NCBI GenBank assembly: GCA_003254925.1
Contig: QANZ01027579.1
Location: forward strand, 116,391 to 180,390
From: Chamaecrista fasciculata
Lineage: Eukaryota > Streptophyta > Magnoliopsida > Fabales > Fabaceae
DNA: 64,000 nucleotides
Direction of reading: 5' to 3'
Part shown: positions 24,524-37,300 of the stretch, piece after piece
How the letters are laid out: the number at the start of each line of letters is the position of its first letter
Position numbering within the stretch: the first letter of the stretch is position 1
The notes under the pieces: model-generated
Databases searched by the model: none
What the model was told of the DNA's origin: nothing
Seen by the model: only the letters and a program-made list of their open reading frames with translations
Translations under genes and position numbers: made by a program

Positions 24524-27500
24524 TCAAACCACCTTTCTGTGCCCTCCAAAGGCCCATATCTGCAAGAGAGCTTAAAACAAAGCTCAGACTTCATTTGCTC
24601 ACAAGAGCATTATATAGCTATGTGACATAAACAAATAAAAGTAATTAGCAGACAAAAGACTACATCTGCTTTATATCAAGCTAACAACCTAAGCTTTTCT
24701 AAGTAAAATATGCTGCTCAGATAATCCTAAGACAGACACCGAATCAAGTAACTAAAACTATTAGTTGTCATGTAGCACAAAGGATAATGACGAATGTGAT
24801 TTCAGAGCCAGGACATGACTCTAAAACTATTGTAAGTTCCATTTGAGAATTTTTCACTTCTGTAACTTAAGGTCCTCTACAATTCCGATGTTTCAAAATT
24901 TGTAAGTTTAGGTCAACTGTCCATGTTAAATCTCTAATGGTCATTCCTAGGATTTCATTTCAATGTCAGACAATTCAATATTATTCATCCATTTCTCCAC
25001 AGACAAACATAAGCCATTCAAGGAATAACCATTAGAGAAGTCAGAGATGTGTGTGTATTGCATATCCTATAAGTGCAAAAATTAGGCTTAAATGCATTCT
25101 CACCTTTAAGTTTGAGTCCCAACTTCCTGTACACAAGGCACTTCCATCAGCTGACAAACCTAAACAGCTGATCTTGCTCTCATGAGAGTTTTGAAGGGAT
25201 CCTAAATCCAAGATCACCTGCAATGACACAAGGAGGCAGTTTTAGTTAGTTTAGCAAAAGCCTTGCATGAGGCACTGGCAAGAGACAACAGACCCAATAA
25301 CCCAAACCTTCCAAAGCTGGAAAGTCTAATATGCAACTATAATAATGAGGATAGATTACTCAAATGAGAAAAAAATAATATATAATAACTTAGGAGAAAA
25401 TAACATAATATCTACTAGTAATATATTAAACAAGATAATTAATTGCACATCTTAAAATATGGAGGTAAAGATAGTATATAATACACAAGATCGATGGCTC
25501 ATGAAAAGACACACGGCCCTTTCTCCATCTGAAGGATTTGAAAGATTTTACACATGAATCAAGTTGAACGTAAAACCTCAGATCCGAAGAAGAATTAAAA
25601 GCAATATATATAATTTCTTATCAGAAATTAATAATGGCCTTTGTATGTGCAATAAAAAGTGCCTAGTTTTGTGTAGAAATTTGCTCATACCAGAAGCATA
25701 CTTTTTATTTTTGTTAGGGCAGTGACATTACAGAGAAAAAAATGAAAGTAAAGTAGCACATGAATCTTTAAACATCATAAATGAAGCACCTAATTGTCAT
25801 TTCTGTTTACATTATAGCCCCAATTACCTTAGCCAATAAAGTGTCCCACACATAGCAATCACCGTTCGTGTATCCAGTAAAAAGAAGTCTTCCTGAAATA
25901 GAAAACGCAATGGAGGTCACATGTGGATGGTCATTGTCACTGTGCTGCTGATCATATACTTGAAGTTGGTGTCCAGTCCGAATGTCAAACAATCGGCAAG
26001 TTCCATCATCTGAGCCAGTTCCAAATCTGAATCCATCTGGAAAGAATTTGACCGAATTAACATCTCCCTCATGCCCATGAAATGTCCGCACAGCTCGACT
26101 TGCAACACGAGTATCCCACAATCGGGCAGTTGCATCACAAGAACCAGATACAAACATTCTTGAGTTGGTTCCATTAATAGAAACACTGAAAAAGGACAAA
26201 CAATTAACATATCTTTAAGAAACAATTTACTACTTAACATTTTTTTTGGTGGGGAGGAGGAAATGAGATTTATATAAGGACAATGCCATGCATCTAACTA
26301 GTTGGTTGATCATTCACAAATGAGCAATCACAACCTGTGTGTGTAAGTGTACAAAAATGTTTTATTGGCATTTAAGAAGATCGTTTGCATTTTCAAGCTA
26401 ATAGGCCATACCATTGCAGACTATCTCTTTCATGAAAGCATTAATTCAGCAATCACCTAAATACCTTAGTACATCTGCAGTATGCCCAGACTGAAATTCA
26501 CCTCCAAAAACAGATGTTCTGAGGCCTGTAGTAATATCCCACAAAACACATGTCTGATCGCCAGAACTGGTAATTAGGTGAGTGTCTTCATCTGGAACAT
26601 ACTGACAAGAGGAAACATAACCCTTATGTCCACTAAGCATCCGAGCAACAGGCAGATTCCCATCCCTGTCAGTGGGTGAATTCAGATTGAAAATAGAGCA
26701 AACACTATCAAGACCACCGCATGCAACAGATTGACCGGTTGGTGAGAAAGCACAGGTCATGACCCATGCACAAGGCAACTTTATGGCATGAGTTTTCTGG
26801 CTTGTTAGAGCATTCCAGACTATTAATCGGCCATCTTGGGATGCACTAACAATTCGATTCTTTTCTGATGTCCAATCCAATGAATATACCTGCACAAATT
26901 TAATAGTTATGAAGTTAATCTGAAATATCCAAATTTAATTGTCAAAGGTCTGCAAGAGTTGCTGTAAATGTTGGTTCTATAGAAAACCAAAGGAAAATGG
27001 TTGTTATGCATCAGCATATCAGACCAAAACAAAATGCTATGTCCACCACCAGGTTGTTATGCATGAGCATATCAGACCCCATTAGGAGTGAATTTCACTT
27101 AAACTCTAGTAGTGTGCTTCTGTCCACTATCTTTTTTAAAAGTACATGCTTCGTTTACAAATAAAGGGTAAGAATGATCTATAAAAAATAAACAGTTGAA
27201 ACGGTCCCTAATGCCTGCAAATGTGAAATTGGATTCTGAAAATATGTATTCTGCATTTGTAAGCAGTGTGGATGTATCGGTCACATTGTTCATGATTGTA
27301 GAAAAAGCATATCACATTGTTCAATATGTATTCTTATTGTATAGCCATTAGTGACCATTTTAACTATTTATTTTTTTATAGATCATTCTCACTCTTTATT
27401 TGTAAACGAAGCATCTGCTTTTACAGATAGTGAACAAAGGCGCACATCATGTTACGATAGCTGAAGAAAACTCAAGAAGGAAGTTGCAAATTGATGCTTA

Positions 27501-28758
27501 GCTGCATGCTGAGATGGAAGACTCTCATAAGGATGTGGAAGTTGCTAACATGGGAGGAAGCAAATGTGACAAGAAGGCTGAAGCACGTGAACTCAGAGCG
27601 ATGTGCAAACCAGTACGGATGAAGGATTACCACATGTGACAGCACAACACCTTGGGATTGGAGTCAAACGGTTATGCTTTGGGAGCTTCACTGTTAGTGG
27701 CACATGTTATGATATTTCTGCTTTTTAAGGAATAATGTAATAGTGTGCATTTTCAAGTTGTATTTTGAGTATTCTAAATTTCTGATCTTGAGTATTCTCA
27801 ATAGGATACTTCGTTGTGTATGTGTTTACCCTCTGGTTGGGAGCCCAATACTAATCATCCAGCCTTGCATTTCACTTATCTCTTCATTTGTTATTTTCAT
27901 CCTTAACACATCATCCCAAATATAAATACAATATTGAATCCAAAAGGCTAAGGAATAGTTCAACACGGTAATTGTTTCTTCATAACAGCCCTGGGTGAAG
28001 CAGGGATCAAAGTAGCATATGATTTTTTTATCAAAGCATAGACATAATTATTGAAGAGTAATCATAGAAGAAGCAAAACATGTAGTCTACTCTAGACTAG
28101 ACAACCCAGATACATTGAGCTTCATCGGAAGCTGAGATTCATTAACCTGTATATGAACTTTAAGCCACAAAGATCTATATATTGGATGAATCATCGAGTT
28201 CAACTATAAATGCAAAGCTTTACCCTTAAAGCAATCTTACATTACAAGAACCTTATCCCTTTCCTTTTTCTTTAGTCTTAATTCAGATGTCTAGGCTTGA
28301 TAAGCTAATTTCCAATTCCAAGTTAGTGAAGTTAACAATAAGTTGCACATTACAAAGGAAGAAATAAATAAAAGCAAAGCAAAGAATCTGACGAGAGGCC
28401 AAAGTTCAAAGACGCAGAAAGCAAGATAAGCATTTTGCAGTAGCACTAATTACCTTTCCTGTATGACCCTGCAGAGTTCTACAGCAAACCAGATCCGTAG
28501 GACCAAAGGTAACAGGTGTTCTACCTTGAGCCCTGGCGTAGGTAGAAACTGAAGAGAGTTCATTCACCAAAGAAGGAAGCAGCTGAATTAATAAATTAGA
28601 TCTGAAAAGAGTCGTATAGACAAGAAACCTGAAAACACGAAAGAAGGCATACCGTCTGTATCAAGCAAAGCAAGTCGCCTCTCCTTTAAGCGCTCCCTGA
28701 GAGTGTTCACAGTCTCCGTGGCGGCCAAGTGACGCTCCTTGAGCTCCGTGACAGACAT
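24524..28758 (-). CDS. AGB1: Heterotrimeric G protein subunit beta, 6 exons
   Basis: Beta subunit of the G protein at the plasma membrane, acting with gamma and alpha subunits in hormone, immune and stress signalling. Coding exons in gene order: 28758-28653, 28548-28454, 26889-26465, 26185-25828, 25217-25104, 24559-24524. The total is 1134 nt, 377 residues plus stop, the plant G beta length. Residues 1-45 ([20 protein letters not shown] and on) form the coiled coil that pairs with gamma. Then come seven WD40 blades with motifs such as [53 protein letters not shown] and [11 protein letters not shown]. It ends AFGGHRKVV. Start chosen because it opens the conserved N terminus. Intron 2 (26890-28453) is large and holds a zinc-knuckle remnant flanked by inverted repeats. 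Confidence 0.95.
27141..27424. repeat. Inverted repeat pair in G beta intron 2
   Basis: About 50 bp at 27141-27192 (gcttcgtttacaaataaagg, then aagaatgatctataaaaaat) recurs in reverse complement at about 27370-27424 (tagatcattctcactcttta, then tttgtaaacgaagcatc). The spacer of about 180 bp includes the zinc-knuckle remnant. Confidence 0.75.
27249..27302 (+). pseudogene. CCHC zinc-knuckle remnant of a retroelement
   Basis: This frame reads [19 protein letters not shown], an exact C-X2-C-X4-H-X4-C zinc knuckle, as found in Gag-type and DUF4283-type retroelement proteins. Downstream DNA to about 27640 is unusually GC-richer than the intron but has no long frame. It is antisense to the host gene and too short to assign to a family. 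Confidence 0.45.
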
Positions 28759-28981
28759 TTTACCAGTTGCGTGATAGGTTTTTTGAAAGAGAGGATCTAC
28801 ATGTTCGATTCGAAGAAGAAGGCAAAGTGAAATTGAAAGGAAAAGTAAGAAATGGATTGTGAGGAAGGTGTTACTGCGTGAGAGTGAGAATGAGAGGAAA
28901 GAGGAAGAAGAAGTAGCTATGGCGAAGGAAGATGATGACTGATGCGGTGGCCGGCGAAGTGTGAATAATTGATTGATTGAA

Positions 28982-28997
28982 TTCAATGCGGAGAGAG

Positions 28998-29034
<37 letters not shown>

Positions 29035-29036
29035 TA
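28982..29036. repeat. GA/GAAA microsatellite upstream of G beta
   Basis: Purine tract gagagaga followed by about eight GAAA units, then gagagaga. It lies about 230 bp before the G beta start codon, so probably in its 5' UTR or core promoter. Confidence 0.75.
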
Positions 29037-29524
29037 ATGGACTGACGCCGCCGGGCCCACATGTGTCTGATGTGTCTTCATACGTAGATTTCATCTTCTC
29101 TCTTTGCTGCTGCTGCTACAACAACGTGTTTGCTGGGCCCACCACTATTTTCACTATTTTCTACTATCTTTCTATTTTTTTATTCTTTTTCCTTTCTCGT
29201 CTCTACTATATTTCTTTTTATTTTTAAATCTACACAAGTAACTCGAGCATTTAAATAAATGGGTAAATTACACAAAAGGGCCTTGTGGTTTGGTCCATTT
29301 TCAGATAGGGTCCTGTGGTTTAAAAAGTGTCAAATAGGGGGCACGTGGTTTCCTCCGTTAGCAAATAGGGTCCCAGGTGGTTTTTTCCATCCAAATGAAC
29401 GAAGTAATCTTCAAGTTGGACTATTTTGTAATTTGAGCATTTTTTCTATTAAAATAATCTAAAAAAGGACTATTTAGTAATTTGAACTAAAATATAATAA
29501 AAGTAAAGTTCTTCTTCTTCTTCG

Positions 29525-29911
29525 CTAGAACACAGTCATGCACACTCCTCCGCCGTCGCCATTACCAGCTATGGCTCTCTCCGACGCCAAAGCCAAGTTG
29601 CCCAAGCTTGCCGGAACGCAGCCATGGAACCTGTTTTTGGCGAGGACGATGACCGACACCGGCGAGTTCTCGAAATTATCCGGGAGATTGAACACGAACC
29701 GAGCCTTCAAACTCATTGAATCTCAGATCCAAGAACTTGAGAGAGTGGGAAGCCTCAAGACCACCTCCGGGAACTTTCCGGCGAACCTATTATTACTGAG
29801 ATCCAGTCCAAAAAGCAGTTTCAGTCTCAAGACCATTTCGTGTTCGATCTCTCGGATAATTTTGGGAACTCGCCGGTGTCGGTCATCTTCCTCGCCAACA
29901 ACAGGTTCCAT
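29525..29911 (-). pseudogene. Captured LRR-extensin (LRX) fragment, minus copy
   Basis: The minus strand reads LFGLDLSNNRFAGKFPEVVL then RLPTL (about 29730-29830), and nearer the left end NLPDNFENSPVSVIVL then AKNRFHGCVPASLGNL (29560-29690). These are leucine-rich repeats as in the cell-wall LRX/PEX extensins. The parts between the two LRR blocks are missing or frameshifted, and no signal peptide or extensin repeats follow, so it is a broken capture and not a gene. The end reads into GNGDGGGVCMTVF and a stop. Confidence 0.75.
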
Positions 29912-30016
29912 GGCTGCGTTCCGGAAAGCTTGGGCAACTTGGCTTCAGCGTCGGAGAGAGCCATGGCTGGTAATGGCGGCGGCGGCGGAGGAGGAGTGTG
30001 TGTGACTGTGTTCTAG
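29835..30016 (+). pseudogene. Captured LRX fragment, inverted plus copy
   Basis: The plus strand reads DNFGNSPVSVIFLANNRFHG then CVPESLGNLASASERAMAG and a Gly run, stopping at 30016 (tag of ttctag). It is the inverted duplicate of the left-arm LRR segment, with several substitutions. It retains the family wording (DNFGNS, ANNRFHG) better than the minus copy in places. Confidence 0.7.
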
Positions 30017-30361
30017 CGAAGAAGAAGAAGGACTTTACTTTTATTATATTTTAGTTCAAATTACAAAATAGTCCTTTTTTAGATTATTTTAATAGAAAAA
30101 ATGCTCAAATTACAAAATAGTCCAACTTGAAGTTTACGTCGTTAATTTGAATGGAAAAAACCACCTGGGACCCTATTTTTGCTAACGGAGGAAACCACGT
30201 GCCCCCTATTTGACACTTTTTAAACCACAGGACCCTATCTGAAAATGGACCAAACCACAAGGTCCTTTTGTGTAATTTACCCTAAATAAATTAATAATAA
30301 TTCGATTCTTAATATATTTATCTTTGAATAAATAATAATTAAATGGTTGAAATTTAAATTA

Positions 30362-30703
30362 GGTTAAATTGTAAATTTGGTCACATATGTTTTGCTTAGT
30401 TCTCAGTTTGGTCCTGTATCTTTTTCTGTTGCAGTTTTGGTCCTATATCTTTACAAAATGTCCCAATTTTGGTTCAATATCTTTTAGTCAAGTTTCAGAA
30501 TTAGTCCCATATCTTTTCAAAATGATCAACCATTAGTTGATCCTTTTGTAAAGATATGAGACCACTTCTAAACCTTACTCAAAGATATAAGACCAATTCT
30601 GCAATTAATTCAAAAATATGGGACCACATCTGCAATAAAAAAAAGATATGGAACAAAATTGAGACATGAACTAAAGATATGAGACTAAATTTGCACTTTA
30701 GCC
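30362..30703. mobile_element. Mutator-type MITE with perfect 9-bp target duplication
   Basis: Ends ggttaaattgtaaatttggt and the imperfect reverse complement actaaatttgcactttagcc. Flanked by tttaaatta at 30353-30361 and 30704-30712. The interior consists of inverted gatatgagaccaa-like units. It lies only about 70 bp from the Pack-MULE. Confidence 0.87.
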
Positions 30704-30712
30704 TTTAAATTA

Positions 30713-32358
30713 TAAAAATAATCTTTAAAAAATATAATTAAAGTCAACTTGGTAAGATATTAATTTAAATTTAATGATTAGTAAAATCTTTAATATAATT
30801 ATTAAGTTTAATAAAAGTATTAAATTAATTGTAACCGTATATTTTAAAAATAAAATAGCATGATTTTATCTTTTAATGATAAAATTAAAAATTTTACGCT
30901 TTTTTAAAGACCAAATCATTAATTTACTATCTAACTTTTTAGTTCAATATCTGATATATAAACTTTATAGAAATATAATCATAATGTGTTTTATCTTTTT
31001 GTCAATTTATTAATTCAGATTTAAATCTAAAAATAATTTTAATATTAAGTAGTCGTATTATTAAATTGTATAAATTTACTGATATTTATCATATTGAAAT
31101 ATCAATTTACTTAATTAATGCTCATATTAAATATTTTAAATTTTTTTAAAAAAATTATGTGGTTAAGATTAAATTTCGTTAAAATATAAATAATAGTAAT
31201 TTACCTTTGATAATTAGAAATAGCAGTGTAATGAAATTTTTTATTTAAATAAATATTCAAAGGGATCATATTTCGCAAATTTTGCGAAATTTTGAAAAGT
31301 ATAATTTATAAGACTCCATAAATATAATATACTTCTTTTTCTTGCCACTTGTTGGTAATAATTACTTGTCTTTGGATTAAGTCCATTTTCGTACCTAAAT
31401 GATTCCTTCCACTTGAATAGTTATGAAATTCTACATAATGGAATGAATGTTAAAGAAAAAAAAAATATGAAGATAATAAATGTTGGAGAAAGATAGTATG
31501 AAGAGAATAAAACACAAGACAATACTAGCATCTGAAACTTGACCATTTCTAATTTCTAGTAGCTTAATTTTCGTATAGATTAATAAGATGTCAAAACTCA
31601 ACTTATCCACTTAAAGCTGACCTTTTGTGTGAAAATGTCAAAAGAGTGTATGTTAATAATGGTGTTGATAAACAATAATATATTCTTTGTATACCATTAT
31701 GAGCAGCACATCAATTATCTGAGAAACTCCCAAGTGTTTTCACACGTCAATTACAAAAATTACTAAAGGCTTCAAAATTATATATAAGAATTCAATTTAA
31801 CTTCTAAAACAATAAACCTAACACCCTAAAGATCTAAATGGTTATTTTCATTTTAGTCTCTTAATTGTATCTTTCCATCCTTTTTGTTCTCCAACTATTA
31901 AAATTATTTGAAGAACTAACTTTTAATTAACATTGCCCTCTAAAAATGATTGAATAAAAAGCAATAAATAAATCAATAATTAAAGAGTTGAATTTTACTC
32001 CATTTAGGATGGACCACTAATTTTCAAGTTTGACTTAGTTATAGTATAACTATAAAAGTGATCAATACAAAGGTAAAAGGGTAGAAGAAATAATAGATGG
32101 TAGTGGAATTGTGGGCACTTGAGTTGATGATGGTAAAATGGAACTTAGCATTTGACAATGGCCAATGGAAACTACAAAGGTGGTCAGCTTTTTTCCTTGG
32201 TACATAACATCAATGAATGAAGCTATCCTTCTAAAAGCTAAAAGCATTAAAAACCCAAAAAACACTGTTCAAAGGGTCAATCAATTATCAATGTTATCAT
32301 TGAATATATTGAATGAAAAGTTTAAAAAGTCAAAAAATAATAAAAAGGAAACAATTTT
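30713..32358. other. AT-rich intergenic DNA
   Basis: No gene, RNA or clear element seen. The open frames at 32062-32377 overlap on opposite strands and resemble nothing known. Confidence 0.5.
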
Positions 32359-32430
32359 TTCCGTTGCCGGGAATTGAACCCGGGTCTCCTGGGTGAAAGC
32401 CAGATATCCTAACCACTGGACGACAACGGA
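32359..32430 (-). tRNA. trnE-UUC: tRNA-Glu (anticodon UUC)
   Basis: The 72-nt minus-strand sequence starts TCCGTTGTCGTCCAGTGGTT and folds as a cloverleaf. The acceptor stem TCCGTTG pairs with CAACGGA, the anticodon loop CTTTCAC gives UUC, and the T arm reads CCGGGTTCAATTCCCGG. The B box GGTTCAATTCC is intact. The expected T-run terminator follows at 32342-32346 on the minus strand. No intron and no encoded CCA, as expected for a nuclear gene. Confidence 0.95.
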
Positions 32431-32817
32431 TGATGGTGAAGAGTACGCAAAATATTATATTAGTTGTATATTATTTGTATTTATTTTTGAAGTCAAATAT
32501 TGAATAAAAATAATAGTATAGTAATAAATTAATAAAAGTGTCTACATATTATCATATGAAAAAGTCTAGATAATGTTGTGACTTGTGAGATTCTTTAATC
32601 ATATTTTACAATTCAATATTGCATATGACTGAGCCTCTTTTCATTTTTAGTAATGGTAACTTTCAGATATGTTTTTATTACATAACTTGTTAGTAATTAT
32701 TTAAGGGATTATAGAATTAATTATTAACACCTCTAAGACGTGGTTTGGACTGTAATGACATGGCCATTTTTTCCTGGTCTTCCCACTATCTCCAAAATAA
32801 TATTAACCAGAGTTATA

Positions 32818-32985
32818 AAAATCGGACCGGACCGGTTGAACCTCGAACCGGTCAGTGGTCCGGTCCAAGTTGAGCACAAAACCCGGCAAGATGAGAACCG
32901 ATCAAGAACCGCCTGAACCGGTCAAAAACCGGGAAAACCGCCTTGAACTGGTCGGTTTTGAGGTTGAACCGGTTCAGTTTTTTTC
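32818..32985. repeat. CCGGTT-rich repeat, probable hAT-like MITE remnant
   Basis: A block with about ten copies of accggt or aaccgg in both orientations (cggaccggaccggttgaacc, gaaccggtcaaaaaccggg, gaggttgaaccggttcag). Such ggtccggtt-rich blocks are common in plant hAT-related MITEs. Ends and target duplication could not be fixed. Confidence 0.5.
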
Positions 32986-33148
32986 TAATTTTTTTTTTTT
33001 TTACTTTTTCTTGATTAAAATGATGTTATTTTAAAGAAATTGGTTTCTTATTATGTTTAGACTCAAAATAATACGTTATTTAATAGTTTTNCGCCTTGTA
33101 ATTTATTTTATAGCATATTTAAATTATAAATAACATATATATATATAT

Positions 33149-33686
33149 GGTTAAAGGGTCATTTTGGTCCTAAATGTATGACCTAATGTTCATTTTGGTC
33201 CATTATGTTTTAAAATGTTCAAATTGGTCCTAAATGTTAGCAAAATGATTCATTTTGGTCCTAAATGTTGGTAAAATGTTTCTTTTTGGTTCAAAACTAT
33301 TGAATTTGATCATATTTCTCTCGTCCCTCATTTCAAGTTCAAAGGACTTGTTAAGAGGAACTTGTAGCTTTGAATTTGTTGCATTCGAATTTGAAACGAG
33401 AGAGATATGATCAACTTTGCTTATTTGACCATGGAATGAGAAGTCTACTTTTAGGACCGATTTGACCTCGTTTGCTGACGATTCCAACTGGATAGAGAAA
33501 GCACTCTTCGAGAACAATACGTAGCTCTAAACTTATCATGTTTCAACTTGAAACAAGCCATATTAAATTGTTGGGACCAAAATGAAATATTTTGCAAACA
33601 TTTAGGATCAATTTGAACATTTTGAAACATAATGGACCAAAGTGAACATTAGGGCATACATTTAGGACCAAAATGAACCTTTAACC
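33149..33686. mobile_element. Mutator-type foldback MITE (aggaccaaaatga family)
   Basis: Ends ggttaaagggtcattttggt and its reverse complement. Flanked by tatatatat on both sides (33140-33148, 33687-33695), which is a weak test because the site is an AT repeat. The interior matches 15388 and 44417. Confidence 0.82.
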
Positions 33687-33695
33687 TATATATAT

Positions 33696-34318
33696 TATAA
33701 CTGTTATTATTAGCCAAAAATTAAACTATGTTAGTATTAGCTTAAACTTGTTTGTGGATTCCAAGAATGTATTTGACAGATGATTCCTGAGATTTTGCTG
33801 CAAATTAATGTGCAGTTTTCTAGCAAATGGACAAAGCATATACAAAATCCCACGCCAATTTATCAATTTACAGACATAAAATTTAGCATCCATATCAGTG
33901 AAAAATCTGTCGTTTTTTCCTTATTTGTTTTCTTTGTTACAGCCAGAGTAAAATAAACAAACATCTAAGCTTCTGAAATTGAAATATGCCAATATCTTAG
34001 AGAATATTGGATCTGATACATATTAATTAACCATTTTGTTAATGGTTCCCAATTTCCCAGAAGATTCCTTACAGCCTTACACACAGAGTCATTGCAGCTA
34101 ACAAAAAAAGATGATTATTTTTATCATTCATACTCAAAACATATTTATAAAGCAAGTTTAGTAAACTAATTAATAAACATAGATCAAGTTTGGAATATCC
34201 CTTTACAAATCAAGATAAAAAAAAAAGAGGAGAAAAGGTAGTCTCTTTATTCTTTAGTCTAATTCAAATGCAATCTATCCACAATTTATAAAATATTAAA
34301 ACTCAAGTTTCTGCATTT
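33696..34318. other. AT-rich DNA with the 3' UTR of the glucanase gene
   Basis: No coding sequence seen. The part next to 34318 should be the 3' UTR of the minus-strand GH17 gene. Confidence 0.5.
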
Positions 34319-37300
34319 TCAGGTGCTTCCACCACCAGGATAAATGCAAGCATTGTAACCTGCAAACAGGAGGAAAATGAAGTATAAGGAAAACCAATAG
34401 AATAAATAGTGAATTATAACCTTATGACACCAAACCATGACATCATTACTACTGATTTGTCATTGTCTCATTGGTTAGAAACTAGGACACAGAACACAAA
34501 GCACTAAACATAAAGTTTGTCCACTTCTGTTTCTATTTCCATTCACTTTCCAGTTTCCACCAAACCCATGAACAGAGGAAAACATAACCTAAAAGGCTAA
34601 AGGCTTAAATAAAAGGCTAAGGCTTAAAAGCCAAAAGTCCATGATTTTAAAAGGCTCTGGCTCACACAAAGGTTGCTTTTGTTAAGGAATTATTTATAAT
34701 TTACAAAACTGTGAATTCTATTGTGGATATTGATGTGAGGATCTCCTCAATAGACAATTTGTAAATACTACCATAAAAGCCCATTTAAACTTGAAGGAAT
34801 GTCTGATTTGGGTGAATTCTCCAAACCTAACTCAAATAACCCTTTTTTTTTTTTACCAAAAACATTTAGGCAAGCACACTTGGCTGTTTTTGGGCCGGAG
34901 TCATCTTTTAGACTTTTACAGTTAACTTTTTTGTTTTCAACTCTTATTCTATGATGCCCTATTGGAGTTGTTTGACCACTCAATTATTATATATGGATAA
35001 GAAATAAGGGATTAAGATAAGATAAAGACTTACTAGGGTTTTGGGATGTGAGTGCAGCAGATTGAGAGAAATCACAGTTCCAAGGGTGTTTGCCTAGTTT
35101 CTGGTAATAGAGGTTCATGGCATAAGCAGCATGAGATGCCACTGTGTTTGGATCAAAGCATGCTCCACCTGGTTGAATTGGCCTACAATCTATGCCTTGG
35201 CTGCAAGCATAGTCAAGATTTGCCTGCAATTGGGCATTCGAGACGCCGGCTTTCGGGACGCACCATCCGGCCGCCGGTGTTGGTGCGGGAGTAACCGGAG
35301 TTGATGGAGTCTTTGTATTGTATACACACAAGTAAAAGAACATGTTAGTCTAAACTCTAAAAGTTAAACATACTCAATCTCAATTCATCATACACCTATG
35401 TATTGTATATACACAAGGCTTTATTAAAAACCAGATAAGTGTCTTTGATTAATAATAATATGGGATTCAACTTAGGCCCATTGGTCAAATTGTTAAGCCT
35501 AGACCCAACCCACTATGTTAGGACACATAAACCCATGGGCTGGCCTAACCCACCAGCATTTCTAACCAACATCATATATATACAATGATAAACCAAATAT
35601 TACTTGGAAAACCCATCATTCAAAAGAAAGATTATCTTAGTTATTCAAGACCATTAGCCCAAAATAACAAGTGTATGATGAACTGTCTTGATTATTCCAA
35701 GCTCAAAAGCCCAAATCTTGATTACTCTAACCAGCATCATATGTAGTTATGTACTGATTTTTCCAAGCCCATGAACCCAAATATAAAGATATGTGCTGTC
35801 TCTTGTTCTATTTTGTTCCTGTTTCTGTTATATTTTCAAAAGAGCGAGCTAATAAATTTGTTATCTTAAGCCTTGCCAAAAAGAGGAAAAATTTTCTGAC
35901 CTGGCTAGATTTGGCTAGGCCAACATCATATGAGATGGAAAGATCAGGCTTGAAAAGCCCAAAAGCCCGTTCAGAAGAAGGACCAGGCTTCATGTCTTCA
36001 TCATAGAGGGCAAAGATGTATGTGTCCACAGATTTCCCAGGCATCAAAGGTGTCCCTACTAAGGACCTAAGATGTGCTATGAGGTTCCCATTGTAGGCCT
36101 TTGCATTCTCAACACTTGTCCCTACTTCATTGGCGTCCCCACGGGAGGGCCATCCTGTCTCAGCCACAACAATCTCTAGGTCATCATACCCCATAGAGCT
36201 CAATGCAGAATGAACTGCATCTACCTGCTCATAATCCAATTCAATATTATAGATATATTCCAGAAATAGTAGTCAGATTGGTGTTCTAGTCCCTCAGGTT
36301 TTTTTTTTTTGTCTTGTTGAATTGGTTCTGTTTAATTAGTCTCTCAAGATGTGTTTATATATTCATGTCAAGTAGATTGTTCTGTTTCTAAAGGATCAAA
36401 CTTTAAGTTTCTATTCAATGGTAAAATTGTTGTATGACTAATTATGATAGTGAAAGAATATAAAAAATCACATTTAGCATAACTAACAATATAGGTACAG
36501 TTTCTAATTTGAAGAAATATAAAAGTAACCCAAGTTACGTTTTTTCCATTATTATGTTATGATGACACTGACATATATGACATCTTATGTTTGAAGATGG
36601 ACCAAGTTTTTTTTTTTTTTTTGGTCATACAGATGGACCAAGTTAACTAGAGTGTCAGGACACAAAAAACATGGTCTTTCGACTTTTCCTTTTATTGGAG
36701 GATGAGTTTTATGAAGTTATTGGAATTATAGAAAGAAATAAGAAAAAAAAAATTAAAAGATAATATTGTGTTTTATACATTCAATTGTGTTGTTTGAAAA
36801 AAAATGCTTTTTTATTTGACCAATTTAAATTTTATTTCCCTTGAGAGAGGATCCATAAGGATTGTAATTTCATTCACAAAGGTTCAAAAACTAACTATTT
36901 CTTGAAAAAAAAAGTTAAACAAAATTCTATCATTTCAATTTTCAAGCTAGTTAGCTGCCTACATATTTTGATTATTCAACACCTAAAAACTTCCTAAATT
37001 CATCTTTAATTAGCACCTAAAGTAGAGTAAAATCTACATATTTCCAAATTCTAATAAATTATATTGACTCGAAAGACCGAAACGTTTCTATATATAACCA
37101 CAAAGAATAATTTATTAACATAAAAGTTGAAATATAAATTCAAAAAAGTTATTCATTATGTTAATAACCTAGACCAATTAGCATTTTGTGCATCTTAAAT
37201 CGACAATTTTTGTAGTCAGCATTTCCAATGTTTTATTTAAGTCAAATTATTCAAATTTTAACTTTTTGACTAATTATAACACAAACACTCAACAGTAAAA

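Larger units (their letters stand above)
29261..30282. mobile_element. Hairpin Pack-MULE carrying an LRR-extensin gene fragment
   Basis: Element of 1,022 bp starting gggtaaattacacaaaaggg and ending with its reverse complement. It is flanked by a perfect 9-bp duplication taaataaat (29252-29260 and 30283-30291), the Mutator signature. The two arms are each about 450 bp (29261 to about 29716, and about 29835 to 30282) and include not only the terminal repeats but also captured coding DNA, so nearly the whole element is palindromic with a single-copy centre of about 120 bp. No transposase is present, so it is non-autonomous. Confidence 0.9.
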
